Shown: positions 50,911 to 58,903 of the stretch, piece after piece | Layout: every line of letters begins with the position of its first letter | Numbering within the stretch: position 1 is the stretch's first letter | Position numbers and translations under genes: made by a program | Notes under the pieces: model-generated | Told to the model about the DNA's origin: nothing | Database searches by the model: none | Seen by the model: only the letters and a program-made list of their open reading frames with translations | DNA from: DAHUXN01 sp963729815 | GTDB taxonomy: Bacteria > Acidobacteriota > Terriglobia > Acidiferrales > UBA7541 | Reading direction: 5' to 3' | Assembly (NCBI GenBank): GCA_963729815.1 | Contig: CAVSPU010000001.1 | Coordinates: forward strand, 124,001-188,000 | DNA length: 64,000 nucleotides

Positions 50911-51131
50911 CGGCTTGCGGAATCGGAAGGCCGTGAAAATCGGCCACGGTCCCGCCACTGTGATCGGCCGGCGCTGCGGAACGGGAGAATCCTCACTAGC
51001 GCGACAAGACCGCGCTGGGAAGGGCCGCGCAAGCGGGCAGCGCCAATGTTCCGGATGATCCATCGCGCGATTGGAAAAGCGCGGCGGCGGAAAATCCGGA
51101 AGGCCGAGAGTCAGGAAACGTACGCAAGCCG
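50911..51131 (+). promoter_or_regulatory. Cobalamin riboswitch upstream of btuFCD
   Basis: A structured leader closed by a perfect 9-bp P1 stem: CGGCTTGCG (50911-50919) pairs with CGCAAGCCG (51123-51131). Inside it the B12-box-like sequence GAGAGTCAGGAAAC (around 51106-51119) and the GGCCACGGTCCCGCCACTGT region (50943-50962) match cobalamin riboswitch features. A rho-independent terminator lies downstream at 51172-51199, so the switch probably acts by premature termination when cobalamin is bound. The genes btuF, btuC and btuD follow. Confidence 0.88.
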
Positions 51132-51171
51132 CTAGAGCCGACACTCTTCGCGAGAGAGGGTGTGGCGTGAC

Positions 51172-51199
51172 GCCCCATTGTTTCTCGTGGGGCTTTTTT
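51172..51199 (+). terminator. Riboswitch-linked intrinsic terminator
   Basis: GCCCCA (51172-51177) and TGGGGC (51188-51193) form a stem followed by TTTTTT. It lies about 55 bases before the btuF start and after the cobalamin aptamer. A preceding hairpin around 51137-51166 (ACACTCT / AGAGGGTGT) could compete with it or form part of the expression platform. Confidence 0.8.
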
Positions 51200-51255
51200 G
51201 TTTTGGGACGGACGAATTCGAGATGCCGAGCAGGGGAATTTTGACGGGACAGACA

Positions 51256-52386
51256 ATGCGAAAATTGGCCGCGGTATGCTGCGCGATCGCGCTCACGGGT
51301 GGCGGCGCCCTGTGCGCAAACGCGCCAGCGCCAAGGGTGGCGAGGACGCAAGCGGCCGCACCAGCTCCAGCGCCGGCGAATGTTCCCGCGAAGAAAATGG
51401 CGCGGGAGTTCGTCGATGAAGCGGGGCGGCACGTGACCGTGCCAGGCGATGTGCGGCGCATCGTTTCGCTCGCGCCGAATCTGACGGAAATTGTGTACGC
51501 GCTCGGCGCGCAGAATCGCCTGGCGGGCGTCTCCGCTTACAGCGATTATCCGCCGGAGGCGAAGGCGAAGCTCAGCGTGGGGATGCCCGTGAATCCGAGC
51601 CTGGAAGCGATTGCCGGAGCGCAGCCCGATGTGGTGCTGGCGACGTCGGCGATCAATCGCCTGGAGACGGTGAAAGCGCTCGAGCAGGCGGGCATCGCGG
51701 TTTACGCCACTGATCCGCATACGGTCGAGGGAACACTGGAATCGATCCGGCATATTGGTGAAGTGATTGGCGCCGAGGCGCAGGCGGAAGCGCTCGTGGC
51801 AAGACTTCAGCAGCAGCTCGATGCCCTGAAATCGAAACTGGCCGGGGTGGTGCCGTCGCGCGTTTTGTTTGTGGTGTGGGACGATCCACTGATTTCCGTC
51901 GGCGACAATACGTTTATCGCGGATGCGCTGCGGTGGGCCGGGGCGGAATCGGTGGTGCATGCCAGGCAGAATTGGCCGCAGGTGAGCCTGGAAGAAGTAG
52001 TGCGCCTGAGCCCTGATTATCTGATATACGCGAGCGGCGAGATGGACACAGCGACGGACGCAGAAAACGGCGAATCGCCGAACGATACCGCGAATGCATT
52101 GCGCGACGCGATTGCCGAGCGGCTCGCGGAGCTTCGAGGCAAGGACGGCTGGCGCGGGCTCGCCGCGGTGCGCGAAGGGCGCGTGGCCGTGATCAGCGAT
52201 GAAGTGGATTTGCCGGCGCCGGGGCTCATCGATGCAATCGAACAACTAGCGCGCGAGTTGCATCCGGAAGCATTCACGCAAAAGCCTGCGGTTCCGGTAA
52301 GCGCGCGAGAAGAACGCTTGGCGTCGCGCGCATCTTTCGCGTTGCGGCAGCGAATGAAGATGGAGGAAATCCAGTGCGCCCGCTGA
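51256..52386 (+). CDS. btuF: Cobalamin ABC transporter, periplasmic binding protein
   Basis: A 376-residue substrate-binding protein with a signal peptide (MRKLAAVCCAIALTGGGALC, cut near ALCANA). After an Ala/Pro linker the BtuF/FepB-like lobe begins near DEAGRHVTVPGDVRRIVSLA, with PNLTEIVYALGAQNRLAGVS typical of the family and further lobe sequence through VSLEEVVRLSPDYLIYAS. It delivers cobalamin to BtuCD. The frame continues upstream through the terminator of the leader, so the start must lie after it; ATG at 51256 is the first to give a signal peptide. Its stop overlaps the btuC start. Confidence 0.88.
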   Translation: MRKLAAVCCAIALTGGGALCANAPAPRVARTQAAAPAPAPANVPAKKMAREFVDEAGRHVTVPGDVRRIVSLAPNLTEIVYALGAQNRLAGVSAYSDYPPEAKAKLSVGMPVNPSLEAIAGAQPDVVLATSAINRLETVKALEQAGIAVYATDPHTVEGTLESIRHIGEVIGAEAQAEALVARLQQQLDALKSKLAGVVPSRVLFVVWDDPLISVGDNTFIADALRWAGAESVVHARQNWPQVSLEEVVRLSPDYLIYASGEMDTATDAENGESPNDTANALRDAIAERLAELRGKDGWRGLAAVREGRVAVISDEVDLPAPGLIDAIEQLARELHPEAFTQKPAVPVSAREERLASRASFALRQRMKMEEIQCAR

Positions 52387-53390
52387 CGCCACGTCAGATC
52401 GCGGTGATTTGCGCGGCGCTGGGCGCGATTCTGTTCGCCGTTGTGGTTGTGTCGCTGCGCGTGGGCGCATATCCCATCGGCGTGACGGACATCGCGATGA
52501 CGCTTTTCCGCGGTGCGATTCACCATTGGAGCAGCATCCCGCCGGATTATTCCAACGTGATCTTCGAAATCCGTTTGCCGCGAATCGCGCTGGGAATTCT
52601 GGTGGGAGCGGCGCTGTCTGTTTCTGGCGGATCGTTCCAGGCGCTGCTGCGGAATCCGCTGGCTGATCCGTACGTGCTGGGAGTTTCGAGCGGGGCGGCG
52701 CTGGGCGCGATCGTCTCGCTGGCGTGGTTCCCGCACCAACTTTGGACCATGCAAGCGCTCGCGTTCGTGGGCGCGCTGGCGACGATCGCGGCGGTTTATT
52801 TTCTGGGGCGGCGCGGAGGACAACTGGACAGCACAACGCTGCTGCTGGCGGGAATCATCACCGCATCGTTTCTTTCGGCGGTGATCATGTTCTTGATGAC
52901 CACGATCAGCGGCCGCGAACTCCGGGGCATGGCGTTTTGGCTGATGGGCGATCTGGCGACGCCGCCGGAAATCAAGTTGCGGTATCTGTATCCGCTGTTG
53001 CTGATCGCGATTGGTGCGATTTATACGACGTCCTCGGACTTGAATCTGATTCTGACGGGCGAGCAGGAAGCACATCACCTGGGAGTGAACGTGGCGCGCG
53101 TGAAACTGGTCGTGTACGTGGGCGCGTCGCTGCTGACGGGGCTGGCGGTTTCCGTGAGCGGGGCGATCGGCTACGTCGGGCTGTTGGTGCCGCACGTGAT
53201 TCGCATGATTTTCGGCTCGGACCATCGCCTATTGATCCCCGCGTCGGCGATCGGCGGCGCGATTGCCGTGGCGCTGGCGGACACGCTGGCGCGCACCATC
53301 GTTGCGCCTACGGAACTTCCCGTCGGGGCCATGACGGCGGCGATCGGCGCGCCGGTATTCATCTACCTGCTCAAACGGAGGCTGGCATGA
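52374..53390 (+). CDS. btuC: Cobalamin ABC transporter permease
   Basis: A 338-residue FecCD/BtuC-type permease with about ten transmembrane helices. It has the family pattern IRLPRIALGILVGAALSVSG, the coupling segment near LNPLADPYVLGVSSGAALGA and the late GYVGLLVPHVIRMIFGSDHR. Two copies form the channel through which BtuD drives cobalamin. The GTG start overlaps the last 13 bases of btuF, and its stop overlaps the btuD start (ATGA), so the three genes are translationally coupled. Confidence 0.92.
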   Translation: MRPLTPRQIAVICAALGAILFAVVVVSLRVGAYPIGVTDIAMTLFRGAIHHWSSIPPDYSNVIFEIRLPRIALGILVGAALSVSGGSFQALLRNPLADPYVLGVSSGAALGAIVSLAWFPHQLWTMQALAFVGALATIAAVYFLGRRGGQLDSTTLLLAGIITASFLSAVIMFLMTTISGRELRGMAFWLMGDLATPPEIKLRYLYPLLLIAIGAIYTTSSDLNLILTGEQEAHHLGVNVARVKLVVYVGASLLTGLAVSVSGAIGYVGLLVPHVIRMIFGSDHRLLIPASAIGGAIAVALADTLARTIVAPTELPVGAMTAAIGAPVFIYLLKRRLA

Positions 53391-54310
53391 GCACGCAGGG
53401 CCAGCCAATGCCCCCCGCTGGGCAAAGTGTCGCGACCGGCTGGATGCAGAATCCCGTGCGGCTGCTGGTGGAGCAAGCGAGCTTTGCATACGCAGCGTCG
53501 GGACGCGAGGCGCCGGAGTTTACTCTGGGCCCGGTGACGTTCAGCGCGCGGCAGCGCGAGATGGTTGCGGTTCTGGGGCCCAACGCGAGCGGAAAATCGA
53601 CGCTGCTGCAACTGCTTTCGGGCGAATTCAAGGCGCTCTCGGGCCGCGTGGAGCTGGACGGAACGCCGCCGAGTCATCTGGGGCTGCGCGAGCGCGCGCA
53701 GCGCGTCGCACTGGTGCATCAGGAGAGCACGCTGCTGTTTCCGATGCACGTGTGGGAATACGTGATGCAGGGACGCTACCCCTACGGGCACCGGCTGCGA
53801 TTCGAGGGCGAAGCAGATTGTTTGCTGGCGGAGAATGCGCTGACGCAAGTCGGCGCCAAGGCGCTGATTGACCGTCGCATGGATCGCCTTTCGGGAGGCG
53901 AGCGGCAGCGCGTGATTCTGGCGCGCGCGCTGGCGCAGCAGCCGCTCCTATTGCTCTTGGATGAGCCGACGCGGCATCTGGACATCGGCGGAAAAGTGGA
54001 ATTGATGCGGCGGCTGCGCGACCTCGCGGAACAAAGTCGCTATACCGTGGTTGTGGTGACGCACGAATTGAATCTTGCGGCGGAGTTTTTCGATTCGATC
54101 GTGCTGATGCAGCGCGGCAAATGCGTGGCCGCGGGAAAGCCAGCGGATGTGTATCGCCGCGAGCTGCTGGAACAGGTGTTCGAAACGCCTTTGGATGTCG
54201 ATCGAGCGCCAAGCGGGCGCCCGCGCGTGATTCTGCGCGGCGTCGTGGACGCCACCGAAATCGCGGACGAAGTCGCAGGCGCGGCTTCCGATCCCGCGCC
54301 GAAGAATTGA
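53387..54310 (+). CDS. btuD: Cobalamin ABC transporter ATP-binding protein
   Basis: A 307-residue ATPase (MSTQGQPMPPAGQSVATGWM, then the ABC core). Walker A is GPNASGKSTLL, the signature is RLSGGERQRVILARAL, Walker B is LLLLDEPTRHLD and the H-loop is VVVTHELNLAAEFF. It powers BtuC. The start overlaps btuC by ATGA at 53387. An open frame upstream within btuC is not coding. The Pro/Ala-rich C-terminal about 20 residues are variable. FecCDE-type iron transporters are related; the cobalamin riboswitch ahead of the operon argues for cobalamin. Confidence 0.9.
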   Translation: MSTQGQPMPPAGQSVATGWMQNPVRLLVEQASFAYAASGREAPEFTLGPVTFSARQREMVAVLGPNASGKSTLLQLLSGEFKALSGRVELDGTPPSHLGLRERAQRVALVHQESTLLFPMHVWEYVMQGRYPYGHRLRFEGEADCLLAENALTQVGAKALIDRRMDRLSGGERQRVILARALAQQPLLLLLDEPTRHLDIGGKVELMRRLRDLAEQSRYTVVVVTHELNLAAEFFDSIVLMQRGKCVAAGKPADVYRRELLEQVFETPLDVDRAPSGRPRVILRGVVDATEIADEVAGAASDPAPKN

Positions 54311-54323
54311 AGTGGAGAAAAGG

Positions 54324-54620
54324 ATGCTGGACTGGTTTAGGCGCTATCGTCAGAGGCAGCGTGATCTTGCTGCGGGCGTCGACGCAGACTTGGTCCGAAG
54401 TAACCGCCGAAAATCTAGATTCGCGCTGTGGTGTGTCGGAATTGGTTTTCTGCTGTTCGGAATCAATGGAAAACTGAACGGTGTTCCGAAAAAGGTCGTC
54501 GGTCTTGTTGCTGGCGTCTTCCTTGCGATAGGGGTGTTCGTGGGAAGATGGGCTATGTCGGAGAATTCGTTTCTGAGAAAACCAGATCCTAAGGAACCTC
54601 CTAGTCTTTTTAAGAGGTAA
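54324..54620 (+). CDS. Small two-helix membrane protein
   Basis: A 98-residue protein (MLDWFRRYRQRQRDLAAGVD) with two hydrophobic segments (about 35-52, FALWCVGIGFLLFGINGK, and about 58-76, VVGLVAGVFLAIGVFVGRWA). It ends in a soluble tail (MSENSFLRKPDPKEPPSLFK). I do not recognise a characterised family; comparable orphan proteins recur in Acidobacteriota. It lies 13 bases after btuD, in front of the second riboswitch. Base composition is noticeably lower in GC than btuD, so it may be a later acquisition. Start at ATG 54324 has a GGAG ribosome-binding site; a GTG at 54312 is the alternative. Confidence 0.62.
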   Translation: MLDWFRRYRQRQRDLAAGVDADLVRSNRRKSRFALWCVGIGFLLFGINGKLNGVPKKVVGLVAGVFLAIGVFVGRWAMSENSFLRKPDPKEPPSLFKR

Positions 54621-54678
54621 CTAACACCGGCGCTCTCTCCAAGTTTCATCTGGGATGAGGCGCCGGCCACAATCACAC

Positions 54679-54845
54679 GAGACTCCGTGCACGGGAAGAC
54701 GGTGAAAAGCCGTCGCCGCTGCGCGACTGTAGGGCGGAAAAATCGGGCCCGCGCCACTGCTTCGGTGCTTCGTCGCCAGACGCGACACCGCGGCGGGAAG
54801 GCCGCGCCAGAAAGTGCCGCCAAGCCAGGAGACCGGCGGAGTCTC
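54679..54845 (+). promoter_or_regulatory. Cobalamin riboswitch upstream of BtuB-like receptor
   Basis: P1 is formed by GAGACTCCG (54679-54687) and CGGAGTCTC (54837-54845). The consensus B12 box AAGCCAGGAGACCGGC occurs at about 54822-54837, and GGTGAAAAGCCGTCGCCGCT near 54701-54720 matches the conserved upstream part. No intrinsic terminator follows. A CTCC at 54914-54917 can pair with the GGAG of the receptor ribosome-binding site at 54932-54935, so control may be translational, but this is only a suggestion. Confidence 0.9.
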
Positions 54846-54941
54846 ATCCTGAATGGAAAAGCAGCTCGCGTGGAAACGCGCGAGCGGCTCGGCCTTCGGG
54901 ACAGCCTTCACACTCCTGCGCGAGAGGGAGCGGAGGATAAA

Positions 54942-57152
54942 ATGAGACTCTACATTCGACTGCTGTGTCTTTCCGCTGTTTTTGTTCTGGCATTTCTCAG
55001 TTTTTCAGATTCAGCTTGCGCACAATCGAAAGCAAAGCTCGCGGGCCGCGTGATGGACCGCAGCGGCGCGGCCATCGTCGGCGCGCAAATTTCCATTCAA
55101 CCAGCAGCTGGAAACGCGGCCGCAATTCACTTGAAAAGCGGCGCGGACGGAACGTTTTCGGCGGAGCTCGCGCCGGGAAGGTATCGCGTGCACTTGAGCA
55201 GTCCTCGGATGGCGAGCGCCGAAAAAGAATTCAGTCTGGCGGCCGGCGAAAGGCGATCGTGGGACGTGCGTATGGAGCTCGCGCCGCTGTCGTCGCAGGT
55301 GGTGGTGTCGGCGGAAGCGGAGCCGGCGCCCGCGAACACCGTGGCGTCGCCGGTGACGGTGCTGACGCAGAAGGACATCGAAGAGCGGCAGGAAATGTGG
55401 CTCGCGCCGCTGCTTTCTTCGACGGCGGGAGCGAATATCGCGCGGCTAGGGCCGCTCGGCGGTATCACGTCATTCTTTTTGGACGGAGGCAATTCGAATT
55501 TCACGAAAGTGCTCGTGGACGGCACGCCGATCAACGAGCCCGGAGGCGACATCGATTTTTCGAATCTCGACTTATCGAATGTCGACAAAATTGAAATCGT
55601 GCATGGCGCGTCCAGCGCGCTTTTCGGCTCGGACGCCATGGACGGCGTGGTGCAAATCTTCACGCACCGCGGCGACACAACCACTCCCCTGCTGACGATT
55701 ACCGGCGAGGGCGGAACGTTCGACACCGGGCTCGGCAGCGGCGATTTGAGCGGCAAGCTCGGGCAGTTCGACTATTCTTCGGCGATTTCGTATTTCAATA
55801 GCAGCGGCCAGGGGCCAAACGACGGATTTCGCGACACGACGCTTTCCGGCGATTTCGGTTACAAATTCAGCGACACGGATCAATTGCGCCTGTCCCTGCG
55901 CAGCTCGGCGAGCGACGCAGGGCAGCCGGGGCAGACTTTGCTCGAGCCGCCGATCTTGGGGCAGTATTCCGACCTGCACGATTTCGCGGCGAATCTGAGC
56001 TGGGATTTTTCGACGGGCGATCACTGGCAGCATCATTTGACTGGAACGGATTCGTATTTCCGCGACTTGGACACGGACGTGTCCGTTTTTACCGACATCG
56101 ATCAATTCAATCGTGCGGCGTTCGACGAGCAATCGTCTTACCTGTTCCGGAATGGCGCGGTTTCGCTTGGCTACAATTACGAAGTGGAAAATGGTTCGGC
56201 GGCAGGGCCGCACGAACGGCGGAACAATCAGGGCGGCTACTTGGAGACGCATTACCAATTCGTCCGCCGGCTGACGGCGATTGCCGGAGTGCGCGCGGAA
56301 GACAACGCGAGTTTCGGGACGCGCGTTGTCCCGCGCCTGGGGCTGGCGTACTTGGCGCGGCTTGGCCGGGGATTCTGGGGCCAGACGCTGCTGCGAACTT
56401 CTTACGGCCTCGGAATCAAGGAGCCGGACTTCGTGCAATCGTTCGAGGCCGATCCGTGTTTTCCGGGAAATCCGGACTTGAAGCCGGAGCGAAGCAACAC
56501 GTTCAACGCGGGAGTGGATCAGGCGTTGGCGGGGGATCGCGTGAAATTCTCGGCGACTTTTTTTCACAACGACTACAGCGACATCGTCAGCTTCGCGTCG
56601 TGCCCGCCGCCGTCGTTTGGCCCGTGCGCGCTGGCTGTGCCGCCGGGATGTCCCGCGGCGGAGCTGAACGCCGATGGCTACGGCGAATTCTTCAACACGG
56701 ATTCCGCGCGCGCCTTCGGAGCGAACGCGACCATCGAGGCCAGGCCGCTCGCGTGGGTCGGAATCGTGGGTAACTACACCTACGACGACACGCGCGTGCT
56801 GAAAGCGCCGAACGCGTTTGATCCGACGGAAACGCCGGGCAATCGTTTGTTCTTGCGGCCGCTGAATTCGGCGGATTTGATCTTGAACGCCACGATTCAC
56901 CGCATGGACTGGAACGTAGCGGGATATTTTGTGGGGCGCGAGACGGACAGCGATTTTCTGGGGCTGGGATTCACGAGTAATCCGGACCACTTCCGGCTGG
57001 ACATGGGCACGCAATTCACGCTGGGGCACGGCTTCACGGCCATGGCGCACGTCGAAAATCTGCTCGATAAACAATATCAGGACGCGGTCGGATATCCGGC
57101 GCTGGGCTTGAATTATCGAGCAGGCGTGAAATACACCTGGGGCGGAAAGTAG
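54942..57152 (+). CDS. btuB: BtuB-like TonB-dependent receptor
   Basis: A 736-residue outer-membrane receptor that likely imports cobalamin. A signal peptide (MRLYIRLLCLSAVFVLAFLS) is followed by a carboxypeptidase-regulatory-like domain (about 30-110; LAGRVMDRSGAAIVGAQISI), a plug (about 125-245; SPVTVLTQKDIEERQEMWLA, DGTPINEPGGDIDFSNLDLS, EIVHGASSALFGSDAMDGVV) and a beta-barrel ending AGVKYTWGGK. The cobalamin riboswitch directly upstream and the btuFCD genes beyond it support B12 as the substrate. ATG 54942 has a GGAGG ribosome-binding site at 5 bases. Gene symbol is by function, not certain orthology. Confidence 0.88.
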   Translation: MRLYIRLLCLSAVFVLAFLSFSDSACAQSKAKLAGRVMDRSGAAIVGAQISIQPAAGNAAAIHLKSGADGTFSAELAPGRYRVHLSSPRMASAEKEFSLAAGERRSWDVRMELAPLSSQVVVSAEAEPAPANTVASPVTVLTQKDIEERQEMWLAPLLSSTAGANIARLGPLGGITSFFLDGGNSNFTKVLVDGTPINEPGGDIDFSNLDLSNVDKIEIVHGASSALFGSDAMDGVVQIFTHRGDTTTPLLTITGEGGTFDTGLGSGDLSGKLGQFDYSSAISYFNSSGQGPNDGFRDTTLSGDFGYKFSDTDQLRLSLRSSASDAGQPGQTLLEPPILGQYSDLHDFAANLSWDFSTGDHWQHHLTGTDSYFRDLDTDVSVFTDIDQFNRAAFDEQSSYLFRNGAVSLGYNYEVENGSAAGPHERRNNQGGYLETHYQFVRRLTAIAGVRAEDNASFGTRVVPRLGLAYLARLGRGFWGQTLLRTSYGLGIKEPDFVQSFEADPCFPGNPDLKPERSNTFNAGVDQALAGDRVKFSATFFHNDYSDIVSFASCPPPSFGPCALAVPPGCPAAELNADGYGEFFNTDSARAFGANATIEARPLAWVGIVGNYTYDDTRVLKAPNAFDPTETPGNRLFLRPLNSADLILNATIHRMDWNVAGYFVGRETDSDFLGLGFTSNPDHFRLDMGTQFTLGHGFTAMAHVENLLDKQYQDAVGYPALGLNYRAGVKYTWGGK

Positions 57153-57247
57153 CTCAAAAAGTAGGCGTCGGCGATGCGAGTCGCGAATTTCCGCCAGAAC
57201 CTGCGTTAGAGCAGCGCATTCGTCCGCCGCAAGGACAATTTCGCCAT

Positions 57248-57302
57248 GGGTCAGTTTGAATTTTCTTGTTCATGACACAAGGAGTCAAAATTCAAACTGA
57301 AC
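57248..57302. repeat. Palindromic intergenic repeat, copy 2
   Basis: GGGTCAGTTTGAATTTT at the left and AAAATTCAAACTGAAC at the right form arms of about 16 bases around a core holding GACACAAGGAGTC. This is the same element as at 48346-48401, differing at a few positions. It lies between the BtuB-like receptor and gatB. The copies differ in the core spacer, which argues for two independent but related copies. Confidence 0.72.
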
Positions 57303-57373
57303 TATCACCGACAATTTGGCCTGCTTCCAATCCGCGCGCCTCTGGCAGTCGAAACAGTGCGTTCCGCGAGGGA

Positions 57374-57382
57374 TGCTATAAT
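57374..57382 (+). promoter_or_regulatory. Extended -10 promoter close to the gatB start
   Basis: TGCTATAAT (57374-57382) is a perfect extended -10 hexamer with the upstream TGn motif. Initiation about 7 bases later would fall near 57389, three bases before the gatB ATG at 57392, so the transcript would be almost leaderless. No convincing -35 is present. If transcription starts farther upstream the leader would be conventional. Confidence 0.4.
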
Positions 57383-57391
57383 CTTGCCTCG

Positions 57392-58894
57392 ATGAGTCCG
57401 GCAAACACACGAACGGCGGAAGAAAAGCGCGGGATTCCACCCGAAGTGCGCACGCGATATGAGAGCGTGATCGGGCTCGAAGTGCACGTGCAGCTCGCCA
57501 CGAAGACGAAGGCGTTTTGCGGATGTTCGACGCGTTTTGGCGATCCGCCGAACACAAACGTCTGCCCCGTGTGCCTGGGCCTGCCGGGGGCGTTGCCTGT
57601 GCTGAACCGGCGGGCGCTTGAACTGGCGGTGCGCGCGGCGCTGGCGCTGCATTGCAGCGTGCAGGAACGGTCGCGGTTCGCGCGCAAGAATTATTTTTAT
57701 CCCGATCTGCCCAAGGGCTACCAGATCTCGCAATTCGAATTGCCCGTGGCGCTGGGCGGCTGGCTCGACCTCGAGCTGCGCGAAAACAAGAAACGGATTG
57801 GCATCACGCGGTTGCACATGGAAGAAGATGCGGCGAAAAATCTGCACGAGGGATTCGCGGATGCCGACCAGTACAGCCACATCGATTTCAATCGCTGCGG
57901 CGTGCCGCTGATTGAAATTGTCTCGGAGCCGGATTTGCGCGCCCCGGAAGAAGCCTACGCGTATCTCACGAATTTGAAACAGGCGCTGGAATACACGGCG
58001 GTGAGCGATTGCAATATGGAGGAAGGCTCGCTGCGCTGCGATGCGAACGTGAGCGTGCGATTGCGCAACGATGGAAAATTCGGCACGAAAGTGGAAGTGA
58101 AGAATCTGAATTCGTTCCGATACTTGCAGCACGCGCTGGAATATGAAATCGAGCGGCAGATCGGCGCCCTCGAAGGCGGCGGAACGGTCGTGCAAGAGAC
58201 GCGGTTGTGGAACGTGGCCGGCGGCAGAACCGAATCGATGCGCTCGAAGGAATTCGCGCATGACTATCGCTATTTTCCGGATCCGGATCTTCTGCCCGTG
58301 CAAATTCTCAGCACGTGGAAGGAAGAAATCGAGCGTGCGATGCCCGAGCTGCCAGACGCAAAGCGCGCCCGTTTCTTGAAAGAGTACGGCGTCACTGCAT
58401 ATGACGCCGGAGTTTTGACGGAGACACGCGATCGTGCCGATTATTTCGAGGCCGTCGTTCGCGCGGGCGCTCCGGCGAAATTGGCGGCCAATTGGATCCA
58501 GACCGAGCTGCTGCGGCGGTTGAATGACGCCGGGAAGGATATTTCCGAATCGCCGGTCAGTCCGCAAGCGCTGGCGGATTTGCTGCGCCGAGTGGAAAGC
58601 AGCGAAATTACCGGTGCGATTGGGAAACGCGTCTTCGCGAAGATGTTCGAAACGGGGAACTCGGCGTCCGGCGTGATTGCCGCCGAAGAGCTCGCGCCAA
58701 TCACGGACAACGATAGCGTCGAGAAGATTTGCCGCGAAGTGATCGCCAAGAGCCCGGAAAATGTGGCGAAGTATCGCGCCGGGAATGAGGGCGTGTTCAA
58801 GTTTTTCGTCGGCCAGGTGATGCGGGAGACGCGCGGACGCGCGAATCCGCAAGCGGTGAATGAGATTTTGAAACGATTGTTACAGCAAAGATAG
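57392..58894 (+). CDS. gatB: Aspartyl/glutamyl-tRNA(Asn/Gln) amidotransferase subunit B
   Basis: A 500-residue GatB that converts misacylated Glu-tRNA-Gln and Asp-tRNA-Asn to the amide forms with GatA and GatC. Family motifs are YESVIGLEVHVQLATKTKAF, the metal/zinc CGCSTRFGDPPNTNVCPVCL, ARKNYFYPDLPKGYQISQFE, the MEEGSLRCDANVSVR segment, and the YqeY-like C-terminal helical domain ending VNEILKRLLQQR. The ATG at 57392 matches the N-terminus before the conserved core. The frame is open upstream to 57266, but that part overlaps the repeat. Confidence 0.96.
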   Translation: MSPANTRTAEEKRGIPPEVRTRYESVIGLEVHVQLATKTKAFCGCSTRFGDPPNTNVCPVCLGLPGALPVLNRRALELAVRAALALHCSVQERSRFARKNYFYPDLPKGYQISQFELPVALGGWLDLELRENKKRIGITRLHMEEDAAKNLHEGFADADQYSHIDFNRCGVPLIEIVSEPDLRAPEEAYAYLTNLKQALEYTAVSDCNMEEGSLRCDANVSVRLRNDGKFGTKVEVKNLNSFRYLQHALEYEIERQIGALEGGGTVVQETRLWNVAGGRTESMRSKEFAHDYRYFPDPDLLPVQILSTWKEEIERAMPELPDAKRARFLKEYGVTAYDAGVLTETRDRADYFEAVVRAGAPAKLAANWIQTELLRRLNDAGKDISESPVSPQALADLLRRVESSEITGAIGKRVFAKMFETGNSASGVIAAEELAPITDNDSVEKICREVIAKSPENVAKYRAGNEGVFKFFVGQVMRETRGRANPQAVNEILKRLLQQR

Positions 58895-58903
58895 AAGGAA
58901 GAA

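Noticed and set aside
52724..53386. Upstream extension of the btuD frame through btuC
   Set aside because: It overlaps btuC entirely in another frame; the true btuD start is the ATG overlapping the btuC stop.
55572..57074. A 500-codon minus-strand frame across the BtuB-like receptor
   Set aside because: Antisense shadow of the receptor; no start context or domain.
57305..58852. A long minus-strand open frame across gatB
   Set aside because: It is antisense to gatB and has an Arg/His-rich composition typical of shadow frames.
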